Assembly: GCF_027622945.1 (NCBI RefSeq)
Contig: NZ_JAPZVQ010000006.1
Span: forward strand, 1 to 49,486
DNA: 49,486 nt
Direction: 5' to 3'
Origin: Glycomyces lechevalierae
Lineage (GTDB): Bacteria > Actinomycetota > Actinomycetes > Mycobacteriales > Micromonosporaceae
Numbering within the stretch: the stretch's first letter is position 1; every line of letters starts with the position of its first letter. This document shows, piece by piece, positions 32,356 through 40,718 of this stretch. The notes below the pieces were generated by a model. It ran no database searches. It was given only the letters and a program-made list of their open reading frames with translations, and was not told where the DNA came from. A program made the position numbers and the translations under genes.

Positions 32356-33945
32356 TCAGGCGGGCCTCGGCTCACCGCCGCTGGCCCGCCATTCGTACGC
32401 CTCGGGTTCGTCGGTGTACTCGAGCAAGTGCTCTCCGGCGAGCTTCGCCAGCGCCCCCCGGACCTGCTGCGGCGTCACATGGAAGAACTCGCGGCGCAGA
32501 TTGACCTTGTTGACGCGGTGCTCGGCGAACGTCTCGTGCAGCCGGGATTCGAGGCCTCGGGCGTCTTCGCTGAACACCATGGCGTGCACGTCGAAGCGGA
32601 ACGGCACGGAGGCGTCGCCGAGTTCGTTCACCCGGTCCAAGGGTTCCAGCCGACGCGTCATACCGATCTTGACCATGTTGGCGCCGAAGGCTCCGCGGTT
32701 GGAGATCACGTACACGTATCCGGTGGCGGAATTCGCCTGGCGGGCGAGGACGTTCTCGAACGCGGTGTCGATCGCCTCCAGCTTCGCGGTGAGCTCGGCG
32801 GCGGCCGCAGTGTCGCCGTTGTCCTCGAGCTTCGCGATCGCGGAGCGGAGATGCGCACGCTCTTTCTCTAGCTTCTCTTGCTCCTTGAGCAATTCGCGCT
32901 GGGCTTTCTCCTCCTCGCGCTCACGCGCCCGTTGTTCGCGGATGCGCTCCTTCTCTTCTTCGGTCTTCGCCCGGTAGTCCGCTGTCAGTTGGAGTTCCTG
33001 CACCCTGAGCCGGTGGTAGGCATCGGTGATGTGCATGTCCATGGTCGAACCGAGGCGGGTGATGGTCTCGCGGGTCTTCTGGAGCCGGTCGACGGCCGAC
33101 CGGAGTTTGTAGGGGCGCATGGTGCGGACGAGGTTGTCGGCGTCGGCGTTGTAGGCGCGGAGCATGAGTTTGGAGAACTCGCGGACCATCTTGCGACCTG
33201 CTGCGGCCGAGCCGTTCACCTGCCAGTTGGAGACGCTGGAGATGGCCTTGTCGCCCTTGGCGAGGGCCTTGTAGTCGGTCTTGATCGATTCGAGTTTCGC
33301 CTTGTACGCCACCGCGTCCTCGAGCGGGTGCGTGTATTCGTAGACGCCGACTTCCTGGAGCAATGCCTCGTCGCGGGTCACGACGAGCGACTGCCTCGCT
33401 CGTTCGAGTTCGGCGTTCACGCGGTGGAGTTCGGCGTTCGCGGCGGTCGCCTGGAGGCCTATCTGGTGGAGTTGGTCCTGAGCCTGGGCTGTGATCGACT
33501 CCTTGCGGGAGGCGGCCTCGGAGTCGAGGTGTTCGATGAGCGCTTTGCGTCGTTCGATTTCGACAGTGAGCTCTGAGGCTTCGAGTGCGCCAAGGGCGTG
33601 AAGCTCTCCGACTGTTGCGATCAGGGCCCGCTGGAGTCGGAAGGCGAGTTCTTCGGCGGCCGTGACTTGGGCTTCCAACCGGTGCTTTCGGCCGAAGCCG
33701 CCGGTCTCCGATCCCGGCAGCGAGCGGATAGGGGTCGTCAGGAGCTGCTGCAGGTCGGGGTTGACCTCGAGTACGGGTGGTGCCGGTGTGCCAGGTGCGG
33801 TCACCTGCGGTGTCGAATCGGCCGGTACCCACCATTGCCAGGCTGGGGGAGCGCTTGGCCATTCAGGCGGCGCTTGCCAGTTCACGGGCGGAGCCCATCC
33901 TGGTCCTACCGGCCATCCTGGGGGCGCGTTGAATCGGTACGCCAT
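32356..33945 (-). CDS. DUF4041 and T5orf172 (GIY-YIG-like) domain protein
   Basis: This 529-aa protein. The N-terminus (1-40) has Pro/Trp-rich repeats (PPGWPVGPGWAPP, PPEWPSAPPAWQWW), a sequence type seen on many actinobacterial membrane or conflict proteins. A coiled coil follows (about 95-195), then a DUF4041-like region with WQVNGSAAAGRKMVREFSK, a second Glu/Arg-rich coiled coil (about 320-400), and a C-terminal T5orf172 domain (GYVYVISNRG, MVKIGMTRR, EFFHV) related to GIY-YIG nucleases. Such proteins occur in phages and defence islands. Nuclease activity is unproven. ATG 33945 has GAGGAG 8 bp upstream. The gene lies 237 bp downstream of the CHAT operon on the same strand; I see no gene in that gap. 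Confidence 0.85.
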   Translation of the reverse strand: MAYRFNAPPGWPVGPGWAPPVNWQAPPEWPSAPPAWQWWVPADSTPQVTAPGTPAPPVLEVNPDLQQLLTTPIRSLPGSETGGFGRKHRLEAQVTAAEELAFRLQRALIATVGELHALGALEASELTVEIERRKALIEHLDSEAASRKESITAQAQDQLHQIGLQATAANAELHRVNAELERARQSLVVTRDEALLQEVGVYEYTHPLEDAVAYKAKLESIKTDYKALAKGDKAISSVSNWQVNGSAAAGRKMVREFSKLMLRAYNADADNLVRTMRPYKLRSAVDRLQKTRETITRLGSTMDMHITDAYHRLRVQELQLTADYRAKTEEEKERIREQRAREREEEKAQRELLKEQEKLEKERAHLRSAIAKLEDNGDTAAAAELTAKLEAIDTAFENVLARQANSATGYVYVISNRGAFGANMVKIGMTRRLEPLDRVNELGDASVPFRFDVHAMVFSEDARGLESRLHETFAEHRVNKVNLRREFFHVTPQQVRGALAKLAGEHLLEYTDEPEAYEWRASGGEPRPA

Positions 33946-34182
33946 CGGATCCGCTCCTCTGTCCACTCCACTATGAGTGACAACACGATTGCACTTCGGG
34001 TGCATGGTTGCAATGCCTTGAGCGGGGGTCTGCATGTTCGGGCCGCGTGAATGGACTGATCGGACTACCCCGGGGGGCCGGAACGTGTTGTGCTGCTGCC
34101 GTGTTGGAGGTCTTCCTGAAGCTCTTTGGTGTGACTGGGATCGGTTTCGAAGCGCGAAGGGTCGATCGGCGACGGTCGTCGG

Positions 34183-35373
34183 TCAGCCGTGGGCGGTGGC
34201 GAAGGCCGACCAGAGGATCGGGGAGTGTTCGAGGCGGCCTTCGGCTTCCCATTGGGCTGCTTGGGTCCGTTGCCAGTCGCTGAGGGTGGCGACCGGGTCG
34301 GGGGTCTGGTGGGCGTGGTCCACGGCTTCGACGATGCCGGGGATGACGGTGGTCGACGGGGTTGCGGCGGAGGCGAAGCGGCGGATGCCGGCGTCGGTCG
34401 GGAGGGTCCAGCGGGTGGCGGTCACGTACTCGGCGCCGGCGTGGATCGCGGCGGCGACGAGACCGACCGGTTCGGCGAAGCGGACTTCGCCGCCGCTTTC
34501 GCAGGCGATGAACGCGACCCGGTTCGGCATGCGCCAGCCGCCCGGCGCGTCGGGGCGGTGGCCCAGGACGATGTCCGCGGCGGTGAGCGGGCGGTGGCCC
34601 GCGACGGCGGCGGCCCGGCCGGTCGTGGTGGGGCCGCAGCTCAAGTGGAGACGGGCGTCGAGGCCATGGGCCGAGGTGGTCACGTGGCCCACGTAGAGGA
34701 GGCGGGAGGCGTCGGCGAGGAGCGGTTGGATCGTGTCCCGGGTCTGGTCGGCGCTGCGGAAGGCGGACCGGGGGAGGCCGAGGCGTTCGGCGAGGGCTTC
34801 GCCTTCGGGGCCCAGGACCGAGCCGAGGGCGAGGTTCGCGCCCGGCACCTTGGGGTCGAGGACGGCGAGGAGGTCGGCGTCCGGACGCCATGGGGTGACG
34901 CGGCGCTCGGGGGCGTTGCGGACCGTGGCGGGCGGGAGGACCGACATGTCGGCGTTCGTGACGAAGCGCTCGCCCTCGTCGACTCGCATGGCCTCCCAAG
35001 GCACTTGGCCCGTCGCGTGGGAGGGCTGGATGCGCACATGAGGGCGGATGCCCTGTTCCAGGTAGGCGTTCATCTCCTTCGCGAGGAGGTTGGGGATCAA
35101 CGCCCGGGCGAGGTCGGTCGCGAGTTCGAATTCTCGTTCGCGGTTGGTGAGGGGCCCGTTCAGGGAGCGTTCGAGGGCCTGCTCGACGGTTTCGCCGGGC
35201 AGCGGGGTCGGGAGGGCGGCGGCGAGTTCGTCCAGGACCGGCCGGACCGAATCCCCCGGGACCATGATGTTCTGGATCGCTCCGGGCTCGTGTTCCCAAC
35301 GCCACGAATAGAACAGGTCGTCGGTGTCGACCAGTTTGAGCTGGACCGTGGGTCTTGCCGGTCGGTTCACCAT
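34183..35373 (-). CDS. CHAT-domain (caspase-like) cysteine peptidase
   Basis: This 396-aa protein is a CHAT-family member. It has an N-terminal beta-strand region, an accessory helical part with the typical VPWEAMRVDE (about 124-133), and a caspase-fold core with catalytic His230 (LLYVGHVTTS) and Cys291 (VAFIACESGG). It closes with SPILWSAFATAHG. Both dyad residues are present, so it is probably active. CHAT peptidases are effectors in defence and separase-like systems, cleaving a partner after activation. ATG 35373 overlaps the TPR gene stop by 7 nt (ATGGTGA). It is the last gene of a four-gene overlapping operon. No signal peptide or membrane helix, so the product is cytosolic. Confidence 0.88.
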   Translation of the reverse strand: MVNRPARPTVQLKLVDTDDLFYSWRWEHEPGAIQNIMVPGDSVRPVLDELAAALPTPLPGETVEQALERSLNGPLTNREREFELATDLARALIPNLLAKEMNAYLEQGIRPHVRIQPSHATGQVPWEAMRVDEGERFVTNADMSVLPPATVRNAPERRVTPWRPDADLLAVLDPKVPGANLALGSVLGPEGEALAERLGLPRSAFRSADQTRDTIQPLLADASRLLYVGHVTTSAHGLDARLHLSCGPTTTGRAAAVAGHRPLTAADIVLGHRPDAPGGWRMPNRVAFIACESGGEVRFAEPVGLVAAAIHAGAEYVTATRWTLPTDAGIRRFASAATPSTTVIPGIVEAVDHAHQTPDPVATLSDWQRTQAAQWEAEGRLEHSPILWSAFATAHG

Positions 35374-36986
35374 GAGTCCACCACTTGGTCGGAGCGGATC
35401 GCGAAGCCGTACCGCCGCTCGGTCTCCTCGATCCACGGCTCCAATGCGGACGGACGGTTCGGGTTGACGCGCAGCCTCGGGGGCAGCGCGAACTGCGGCG
35501 TCGGGAAGTCCGCCGACGTGCCGGTGACGAACGCCGACGCGGCGAAGGACAACCGGTCGGCGCTCGGGGCGGGCGTCGGGAGGTCGAACGCCTCGAAGGT
35601 GAGGGCGCGGGCGGCCTGGGTCGGAGCGTGGAGGGAGACCGTGGCGCTCATGTGCTCCAGCAGTTCGGAGATCAGCGCTCCGTCCCGCAGGGCCACGACC
35701 AGGTGCAGCGCGTGCGCCATCGCCGGGATCGCCACGGTCGCGGCCCACTGCTCGCGGGCCTGGCCCGGCGCGTAGGTGTGGCGGATCGCGTCCGTGGCGA
35801 GCGCCGAAGGGAGCGAGAGGTAGAGCGCGAGCTGCAAGAGATGCTGCTGCACCGCAGGGTCGGTGGCCGCTTCGGCGGCGTCGGCGATCGTGATCGCACG
35901 GCGCATGTCGATGCGCGCCAAGTGGTACCGGGCGCCCATCGACTCGTACAGGGCGCGGCATTCGAGGTACGCGTTCTCGGCCGCCTCCAGGCCGGTGTCG
36001 GCCGCGAGCAGATCGCCCTGGAGGCCGAGGGCGTCGGCGAGCGCGACGGCGTGGCCCGCCTCGCGGAGGGTCTCGATCGCCTGGGGGAGCAGGGAACGGG
36101 CCAGGTCGGGGTTGCCGTTCCGAGCTGCGACGTCCGCGCGGCTGAACCTGATCTCGGCGGCGCGCAACGGCTGCTCGCCGTCGAGGAACGCCTGCTCGGC
36201 GGTGGCGAGGAGCCGTTCGGCGGTGTCGCCGTCGCCTCGGCGGGCGGCGATGCGGCCCTGGTTCGCGACCGCCAGCGCGGCCTGGACCGTGTCGCCTGCG
36301 GCCGTGTGGATCTGCTCGGCGAGGCGGAGGTACGACATGGCGGTGTCGTGGTCGTTGTGGGCCTGGGCGATCAGGCCGAGGTTGGCGTAGGGGTGCGCGG
36401 CGAGGCGGGGGTGGTGCTCGTTCGCGAGTGCGAGGGTGTGGCGGGCGGCGGCTTCGGCTTCTTCCATGCGTTCGAGGCCGATGAGGAGCACGCTGCGGGT
36501 GTTGTGGATGGTGATCTCGAGGAGCCGGTCTTCGGCGCTGCCGTCGGCGCCGGTGTTGAGGGCGAGCGCGGTGTCGAGGTCGGTGAGGGCTTCGTCGAGG
36601 CGGCCGAGGAGCTGGTAGGTCTGGGCGCGTTGGATGGTGACGGAGGTGCGGACGGCGACGGTGCCGTAGCGGTCGCCGGCGTCGCGTTCGGCGTTGGCGC
36701 AGGCGGTGAGTGCTTCGTCGGCGTAGCGGAGGGCTGCGGTGGTGTCGCCGAGGCCTTCGGCGGTCGTGGAGAGGTTGCCGAGGATGCGGGCGCGGACGTC
36801 GTGGCCGGCGGGGTCGAGGTCGTCGACGAGGGTGAGGCGGTAGGCCGCTTGGAATGTCGCGTCGGCTTCGGTGGTGCGGCCTTCGCCGAGGAGGCGGGCG
36901 GCGGTGTTGTTGAGGTCGCGGGCGTGGGCCCAGCGGGGGCCGGTGGTTTCCTTGCCGTGCAGGCTGATCAGGTTGTCGCCGGTCAT
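35367..36986 (-). CDS. TPR-repeat protein of the CHAT operon
   Basis: This 539-aa protein has an alpha-solenoid of about eight to ten tetratricopeptide units (about residues 20-360), for example NNTAARLLGEGRTTEADATF, NLSTTAEGLGDTTAALRYAD and NLGLIAQAHNDHDTAMSYLR. A helical C-terminal region ends in a Pro-rich tail (PTPQFALPPRLRVNPNRPSA) and PWIEETERRYGFAIRS. TPR solenoids next to CHAT peptidases usually act as the sensor, scaffold or substrate of the protease. ATG 36986 overlaps the upstream stop (ATGA), and the stop overlaps the CHAT start, so stoichiometric expression is expected. Confidence 0.88.
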   Translation of the reverse strand: MTGDNLISLHGKETTGPRWAHARDLNNTAARLLGEGRTTEADATFQAAYRLTLVDDLDPAGHDVRARILGNLSTTAEGLGDTTAALRYADEALTACANAERDAGDRYGTVAVRTSVTIQRAQTYQLLGRLDEALTDLDTALALNTGADGSAEDRLLEITIHNTRSVLLIGLERMEEAEAAARHTLALANEHHPRLAAHPYANLGLIAQAHNDHDTAMSYLRLAEQIHTAAGDTVQAALAVANQGRIAARRGDGDTAERLLATAEQAFLDGEQPLRAAEIRFSRADVAARNGNPDLARSLLPQAIETLREAGHAVALADALGLQGDLLAADTGLEAAENAYLECRALYESMGARYHLARIDMRRAITIADAAEAATDPAVQQHLLQLALYLSLPSALATDAIRHTYAPGQAREQWAATVAIPAMAHALHLVVALRDGALISELLEHMSATVSLHAPTQAARALTFEAFDLPTPAPSADRLSFAASAFVTGTSADFPTPQFALPPRLRVNPNRPSALEPWIEETERRYGFAIRSDQVVDSW

Positions 36987-38017
36987 GCGGTGCGCTCGGC
37001 GAGGCTGGCGACGGGGTCGGTGAGGCGGGTGCGGGCGTATTCGATGAGTGCGGCCCGGTGGGGTGCGTCGGCGGGTTCGGTCGGGTGTTTCACGAAGTCG
37101 GGGGAGTGGACGCGGAGTTCGCGCTGGTTGGCGGGGAGGAGCAGGAATGTCTGGGGTGCTTCGGCTTCGCCGGTGAAGTGGCCGGTGTCGGGGTCGAGTC
37201 GGAGGGGGATCTCGACGGTGGCGATGCGGGCGGTGAGGTCGAGGTCGCGGGCTTCGGGTGCGGCGGGGACGGTGACGGTGACGGCGAGTCCGCTTTCGCG
37301 TTGTGTGAGTGTCCAGGTGGCGCCGGCGGCGGCGTCGACGAGGCCTTGGGGGACCTGCGCCCAGTCGACGAGGGTGCCGCCGCTGGCGAGTGCGAAGTCG
37401 ACGGGGTGGTGGCCGCTGGCGGCGAGGGCCCAGTCTTCGCGGCTGAGTTGGGCGGGTCGGCGGCGCAGTTCGACGCCGTAGTCGTCGGCGAGGTCTTCGA
37501 GGGCTGCGGCGAGTTCGTGGCGGGCGGGGTCGTCGGCGAGTGCTTCGAGTGCGGTGAGGTCGGTGTCGGCCAGGGCTCGTTCGACGGCCTGGTCGTCGTC
37601 GAGGAGGTGCTCGATGCCTGCTGTGCGCCAGGCGGCTTCGGCGCGGAGGAGACCGATGTTCAGGGCGGGGACGGCGGCGGCGTGGGAGGAGGGCCACCAG
37701 GCTTCGGCCCAGCGGAGGTGGGCGAGGCGTCTTGCGGCGTCGAGGACCGGGGAGGCCCATTGGGTCGTGACGGGGCCTGTGGTGTCGAGGATCGCGGCGG
37801 CCGTTTCGGGGCCGTAGATGTCCCAGAGCCAGTCGGCGGCGAGGTCCGGGTCGTGGATCTCGGCGGTCGGGTGCGGGTCGCGGTTCAGTATGTCCCAGTG
37901 GAGGAGTGCGCCGCGTGCTTCGACCAGTGCGGTGCGTTCGGGGTGGGGGCGTTCGGGGGTCGGTTCGGTCGCGGCGTGGATGATGTCGCGGGCGCGGGTG
38001 ATGTGGAGTTCGGTCAT
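36983..38017 (-). CDS. uncharacterised protein of the CHAT operon, 344 aa
   Basis: I do not recognise this family. The first ~200 residues are helical and Ala/Asp/Trp-rich (LAADWLWDIYGPETAAAILD, LRWAEAWWPSSHAAA). Residues ~225-310 look like a beta-sandwich (ESGLAVTVTVPAAPEARDL, then IATVEIPLRLDPDTGHFTG and TFLLLPANQRELRVHS). A short helix closes the protein. No signal peptide, membrane helix, Walker motif or nuclease motif is visible. It overlaps both neighbours by ATGA, which strongly implies a role in one complex with the TPR and CHAT proteins. The beta-sandwich could be a ligand-sensing or adaptor module; that is inference. Confidence 0.8.
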   Translation of the reverse strand: MTELHITRARDIIHAATEPTPERPHPERTALVEARGALLHWDILNRDPHPTAEIHDPDLAADWLWDIYGPETAAAILDTTGPVTTQWASPVLDAARRLAHLRWAEAWWPSSHAAAVPALNIGLLRAEAAWRTAGIEHLLDDDQAVERALADTDLTALEALADDPARHELAAALEDLADDYGVELRRRPAQLSREDWALAASGHHPVDFALASGGTLVDWAQVPQGLVDAAAGATWTLTQRESGLAVTVTVPAAPEARDLDLTARIATVEIPLRLDPDTGHFTGEAEAPQTFLLLPANQRELRVHSPDFVKHPTEPADAPHRAALIEYARTRLTDPVASLAERTA

Positions 38018-39291
38018 GTCCGGCCTCCGTCTTTTTCGAGGATGCGGCGGAGCCGGTCGCGCTGGTCGAGGAGGACGGACCGGAAGACGCCGTCGAGGAG
38101 GTCCCAGACGTCGGCGGCGGCGGTGGTCTCGCCGCGTAGTTCGCGGCCGTGGAGGCGGGCCCAGAGGCGCCGCAGGTAGGGCGCTTGGACGTGGAGGATC
38201 TCGTGTTTGAGGTCTTCGGGGACGCTTGCGGATTCGGGGTCGGGCCGGCGGAGGACGGCGTGGACGTAGGCCTCGCGGGAGTAGCGGGCCTGCAAGCGGG
38301 CGTTGGCGTCTGAGGCAGGGGTGGTGTCGGTGCGGTGGTCGATGCCGGTGGTGGCGTCGCGGCCGAGGGCCATGGCGACGCGGCTGGGTTCGTCGGCGAG
38401 CTGCCAGGGGGCGGCGGAGCGGTGGATCTCGCCGACGACCATGGAGGGGATGTCGGCCATGGTCTCGCGCTGGAAGACGGCGGTGAACGCGGCGAACAGG
38501 CGCTCCATGATGGATCTGTCGAAGGGGGGCGGGAGGCGGCGTTTCGAGGCGCGGTCGCCGAGTTCGGGTGGTGCGGGGGCTGCTTTGGCGGTGAGGCCGT
38601 AGTCGCGGGCGACTCGGGGCCGGTCGAGTTCGGCGGCTTCGGCGGTGCCGACTTCCTTCTCCGCGAGGGCTTTCCAGAGGCGTTCGTCGGGGCGGTGGGC
38701 GCAGGTGTCGAGGAACGCGGTGAGGCCGTCGGGCGAGAGCGGCTGCGGGTCGGGGCGGTCGGCCCAGGCGTGGTGGAGGAGTCCGGCGAGGCGGACGACC
38801 TGGTCGGGGTCGGTCATGAAGCGGCGCAAGCGGTCCACGGTGACGTCGCCGCGTTCGGCGTGGACGTCGGCGACGGTCTCGGCGGCGATCGCCGCCGCGT
38901 CGGGGAGGGCGGCGGGGTCGCCGTGGGTGTGGGCGAGTTCGAAGCAGCGCTGGAAGTAGCGGTCCTGCGGGTTGCCTTCGGTGACGCCCGCGCGGCGGCG
39001 GGCCTGCTTGACGAGCCGGAACCAGGCGGCCGTCGCGGCGAGGGCGGGGCCGGCTTCGAGGATCGTGCGGCGGAGTTCGTCGACGTGTTCGACGTCGATG
39101 AGTCCGCCCGCGAAGCGCGGGTTCATGGTGGGGCGCAGGACGAGCGGGTCGAGGAGGAGCTTCACGGTGCGGGCGAGGGGCCGGCCGGAGGCGTTGCTCA
39201 AGGGCGCCACGGCATCGCCGAGCCCGGCCCATGCGTCGGCGATGAGCATGCCCCGGGGCACGGCCGGTCCGGTCGAGATGCCTTGCACCAT
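38014..39291 (-). CDS. uncharacterised first gene of the CHAT operon, 425 aa
   Basis: I do not recognise this family. It is almost wholly alpha-helical, with a Pro/Arg-rich central linker (about 255-275, RASKRRLPPPFDRS). A conserved-looking opening (PRGMLIADAWAGLGDAV) and a C-terminal Arg-rich helical pair (LRRLWARLHGRELRG, LLDQRDRLRRILEKDGG) are visible. There is no signal peptide or nucleotide motif. It may be an adaptor or target. ATG 39291 has no ribosome site but is 7 nt after TAGACT, so the operon mRNA appears leaderless. The stop overlaps the next gene (ATGA). Confidence 0.8.
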   Translation of the reverse strand: MVQGISTGPAVPRGMLIADAWAGLGDAVAPLSNASGRPLARTVKLLLDPLVLRPTMNPRFAGGLIDVEHVDELRRTILEAGPALAATAAWFRLVKQARRRAGVTEGNPQDRYFQRCFELAHTHGDPAALPDAAAIAAETVADVHAERGDVTVDRLRRFMTDPDQVVRLAGLLHHAWADRPDPQPLSPDGLTAFLDTCAHRPDERLWKALAEKEVGTAEAAELDRPRVARDYGLTAKAAPAPPELGDRASKRRLPPPFDRSIMERLFAAFTAVFQRETMADIPSMVVGEIHRSAAPWQLADEPSRVAMALGRDATTGIDHRTDTTPASDANARLQARYSREAYVHAVLRRPDPESASVPEDLKHEILHVQAPYLRRLWARLHGRELRGETTAAADVWDLLDGVFRSVLLDQRDRLRRILEKDGGRT

Positions 39292-39298
39292 GACGCGA

Positions 39299-39304
39299 AG
39301 TCTA
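39299..39304 (-). promoter_or_regulatory. -10 box of the leaderless CHAT operon
   Basis: TAGACT on the minus strand ends 7 nt before ATG 39291, which has no Shine-Dalgarno sequence. No convincing -35 is present at 17-18 bp. Confidence 0.5.
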
Positions 39305-39389
39305 GTCGGGATCGGCCCGCGGAAAGTTGTGATCGGTAGCCGCGGGCGGGGGGCGACGCTGACGGGACCAGCTTTTGAAGGAGGCCGTC

Positions 39390-40649
39390 ATGAGCCACGT
39401 CCCCGGATACTCGTCGGCCCGGCCGTTCCCGGACCACCGGCAGTTCGTGCGGTCGCCGTACGGGACGCCGACGAACCCGTTGACGCCCAAGCCGAAGCGG
39501 TCGCGCGGGCTCGGGCTGTTCGGGATGATCATCGTGCCTTCGCTGGGGATCGGCGCGATCGCGGTCGGCGGCGAGTACCTGACCGCGCCGGAGCCGGACA
39601 TCGCGGTCCAGTCCGGAATCGGGTTCGCGGCGTACGGCGGCACCGATCTCGCGCTGGTGCCGTACGACCGCAGCGGGTCCGGCGACCTCATCTCGTCGAT
39701 GCGGCACGAGATGTTCGAGGTGCGGCTCGCCGCCGTCGACCTCGCGACCGGCGACACCGAGTGGGATGTGCGGCTCTCGGAGGAGCTGTCGTGGAAGGCC
39801 GCCGTGGTCGCGGCGGGGGAGCACTACGCGTACCTCGCGACGGACGACGGGCTGACGATCCTCGACCTCGCCGACGGCGATGTGGTCACCGAACCCGGCG
39901 ACATCCCCGGCCTCGAAGGGGCCCAAGCGGTCTCGGGTGCGGCGTACGCGTTCGACTCCGGGATCGGGGCTGTCGTCGCTCTGGACGTGAACGGCGGCGT
40001 GCACACGATCGCCCTCGACGCGCTGGAGGCCGCGCCCGCCGACGCCGACACCACCGCGGCCTGGTCGGGGCTGCTGTTCGCGGAAGGGTCCGTGCCCGAC
40101 ATCGGGGGCATGACGAGCACCGAGGCGCTGCTCGCCGACGACGAGTCCTCGGTCCGGCTCGAACCGACCGCCGCCGGCTCGCTCGGCTCGAACCTCGTCC
40201 TCGACGGACCCGAAGGCCAACGCGCCCTAGGGACCCGCGTGTTCTACGAGGCCGGGATCGTCCTCGACCAGACCGCGCTGGTCTCCTCGTTCACCGTCGA
40301 GATCGACGTGGACGAGCTCATCGACGATATGCTGGAGGACCCGGCCGCCGCCGGCCAGAACCTGTGGACCGGGCTCGGCACGGCCGCCGCCGGGGCCGGT
40401 TCCGGACACGTCCTCGTCGAGCACCGCACCGAACCGGGCACCGAGGCCTACGCCATGCACGTCATCGACGTCGCCACCGGCCAGGTCACCGCCTCCACCG
40501 CGACCGGCAGCCGCCTCGGCCGCGCCCTCACCGGCCCCGGCGGCCACACCGTCGTCATCGCCGCCCCCGAAGGGTCCTACTGGCTCAGCGACCTCGTCGT
40601 CGTCGCCCCCGGAGGCTCCCTCAAACGCGTCGAGATCGGCCGCGACTGA
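39390..40649 (+). CDS. membrane-anchored beta-propeller-like protein
   Basis: This 419-aa protein has a 40-residue cytoplasmic tail rich in Pro/Arg, one membrane helix (about 41-61, LGLFGMIIVPSLGIGAIAVG) and a ~355-residue extracytoplasmic domain. Repeated blade-like units include LAAVDLATGDTEWDVRLSEE and MHVIDVATGQVTAST, as in PQQ-like/WD-type propellers. It resembles the PA2928-type family only loosely. The function may be surface sensing or binding. ATG 39390 has GAAGGAGG 5 bp upstream. It is divergent from the CHAT operon, with 98 bp between starts, so it may share its regulation. Confidence 0.72.
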   Translation: MSHVPGYSSARPFPDHRQFVRSPYGTPTNPLTPKPKRSRGLGLFGMIIVPSLGIGAIAVGGEYLTAPEPDIAVQSGIGFAAYGGTDLALVPYDRSGSGDLISSMRHEMFEVRLAAVDLATGDTEWDVRLSEELSWKAAVVAAGEHYAYLATDDGLTILDLADGDVVTEPGDIPGLEGAQAVSGAAYAFDSGIGAVVALDVNGGVHTIALDALEAAPADADTTAAWSGLLFAEGSVPDIGGMTSTEALLADDESSVRLEPTAAGSLGSNLVLDGPEGQRALGTRVFYEAGIVLDQTALVSSFTVEIDVDELIDDMLEDPAAAGQNLWTGLGTAAAGAGSGHVLVEHRTEPGTEAYAMHVIDVATGQVTASTATGSRLGRALTGPGGHTVVIAAPEGSYWLSDLVVVAPGGSLKRVEIGRD

Positions 40650-40718
40650 CCGAAACCTGTGACCGGTAGGCGCAGGGACCACCGGAGACTGAATCCACCA
40701 ACCCGAAAGGAACCCACC

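Noticed and set aside
34183..39291. Naming the CHAT operon as a CATRA system
   Set aside because: A CHAT plus TPR pair is compatible, but the two other proteins do not show sequence I can tie to known CATRA components.
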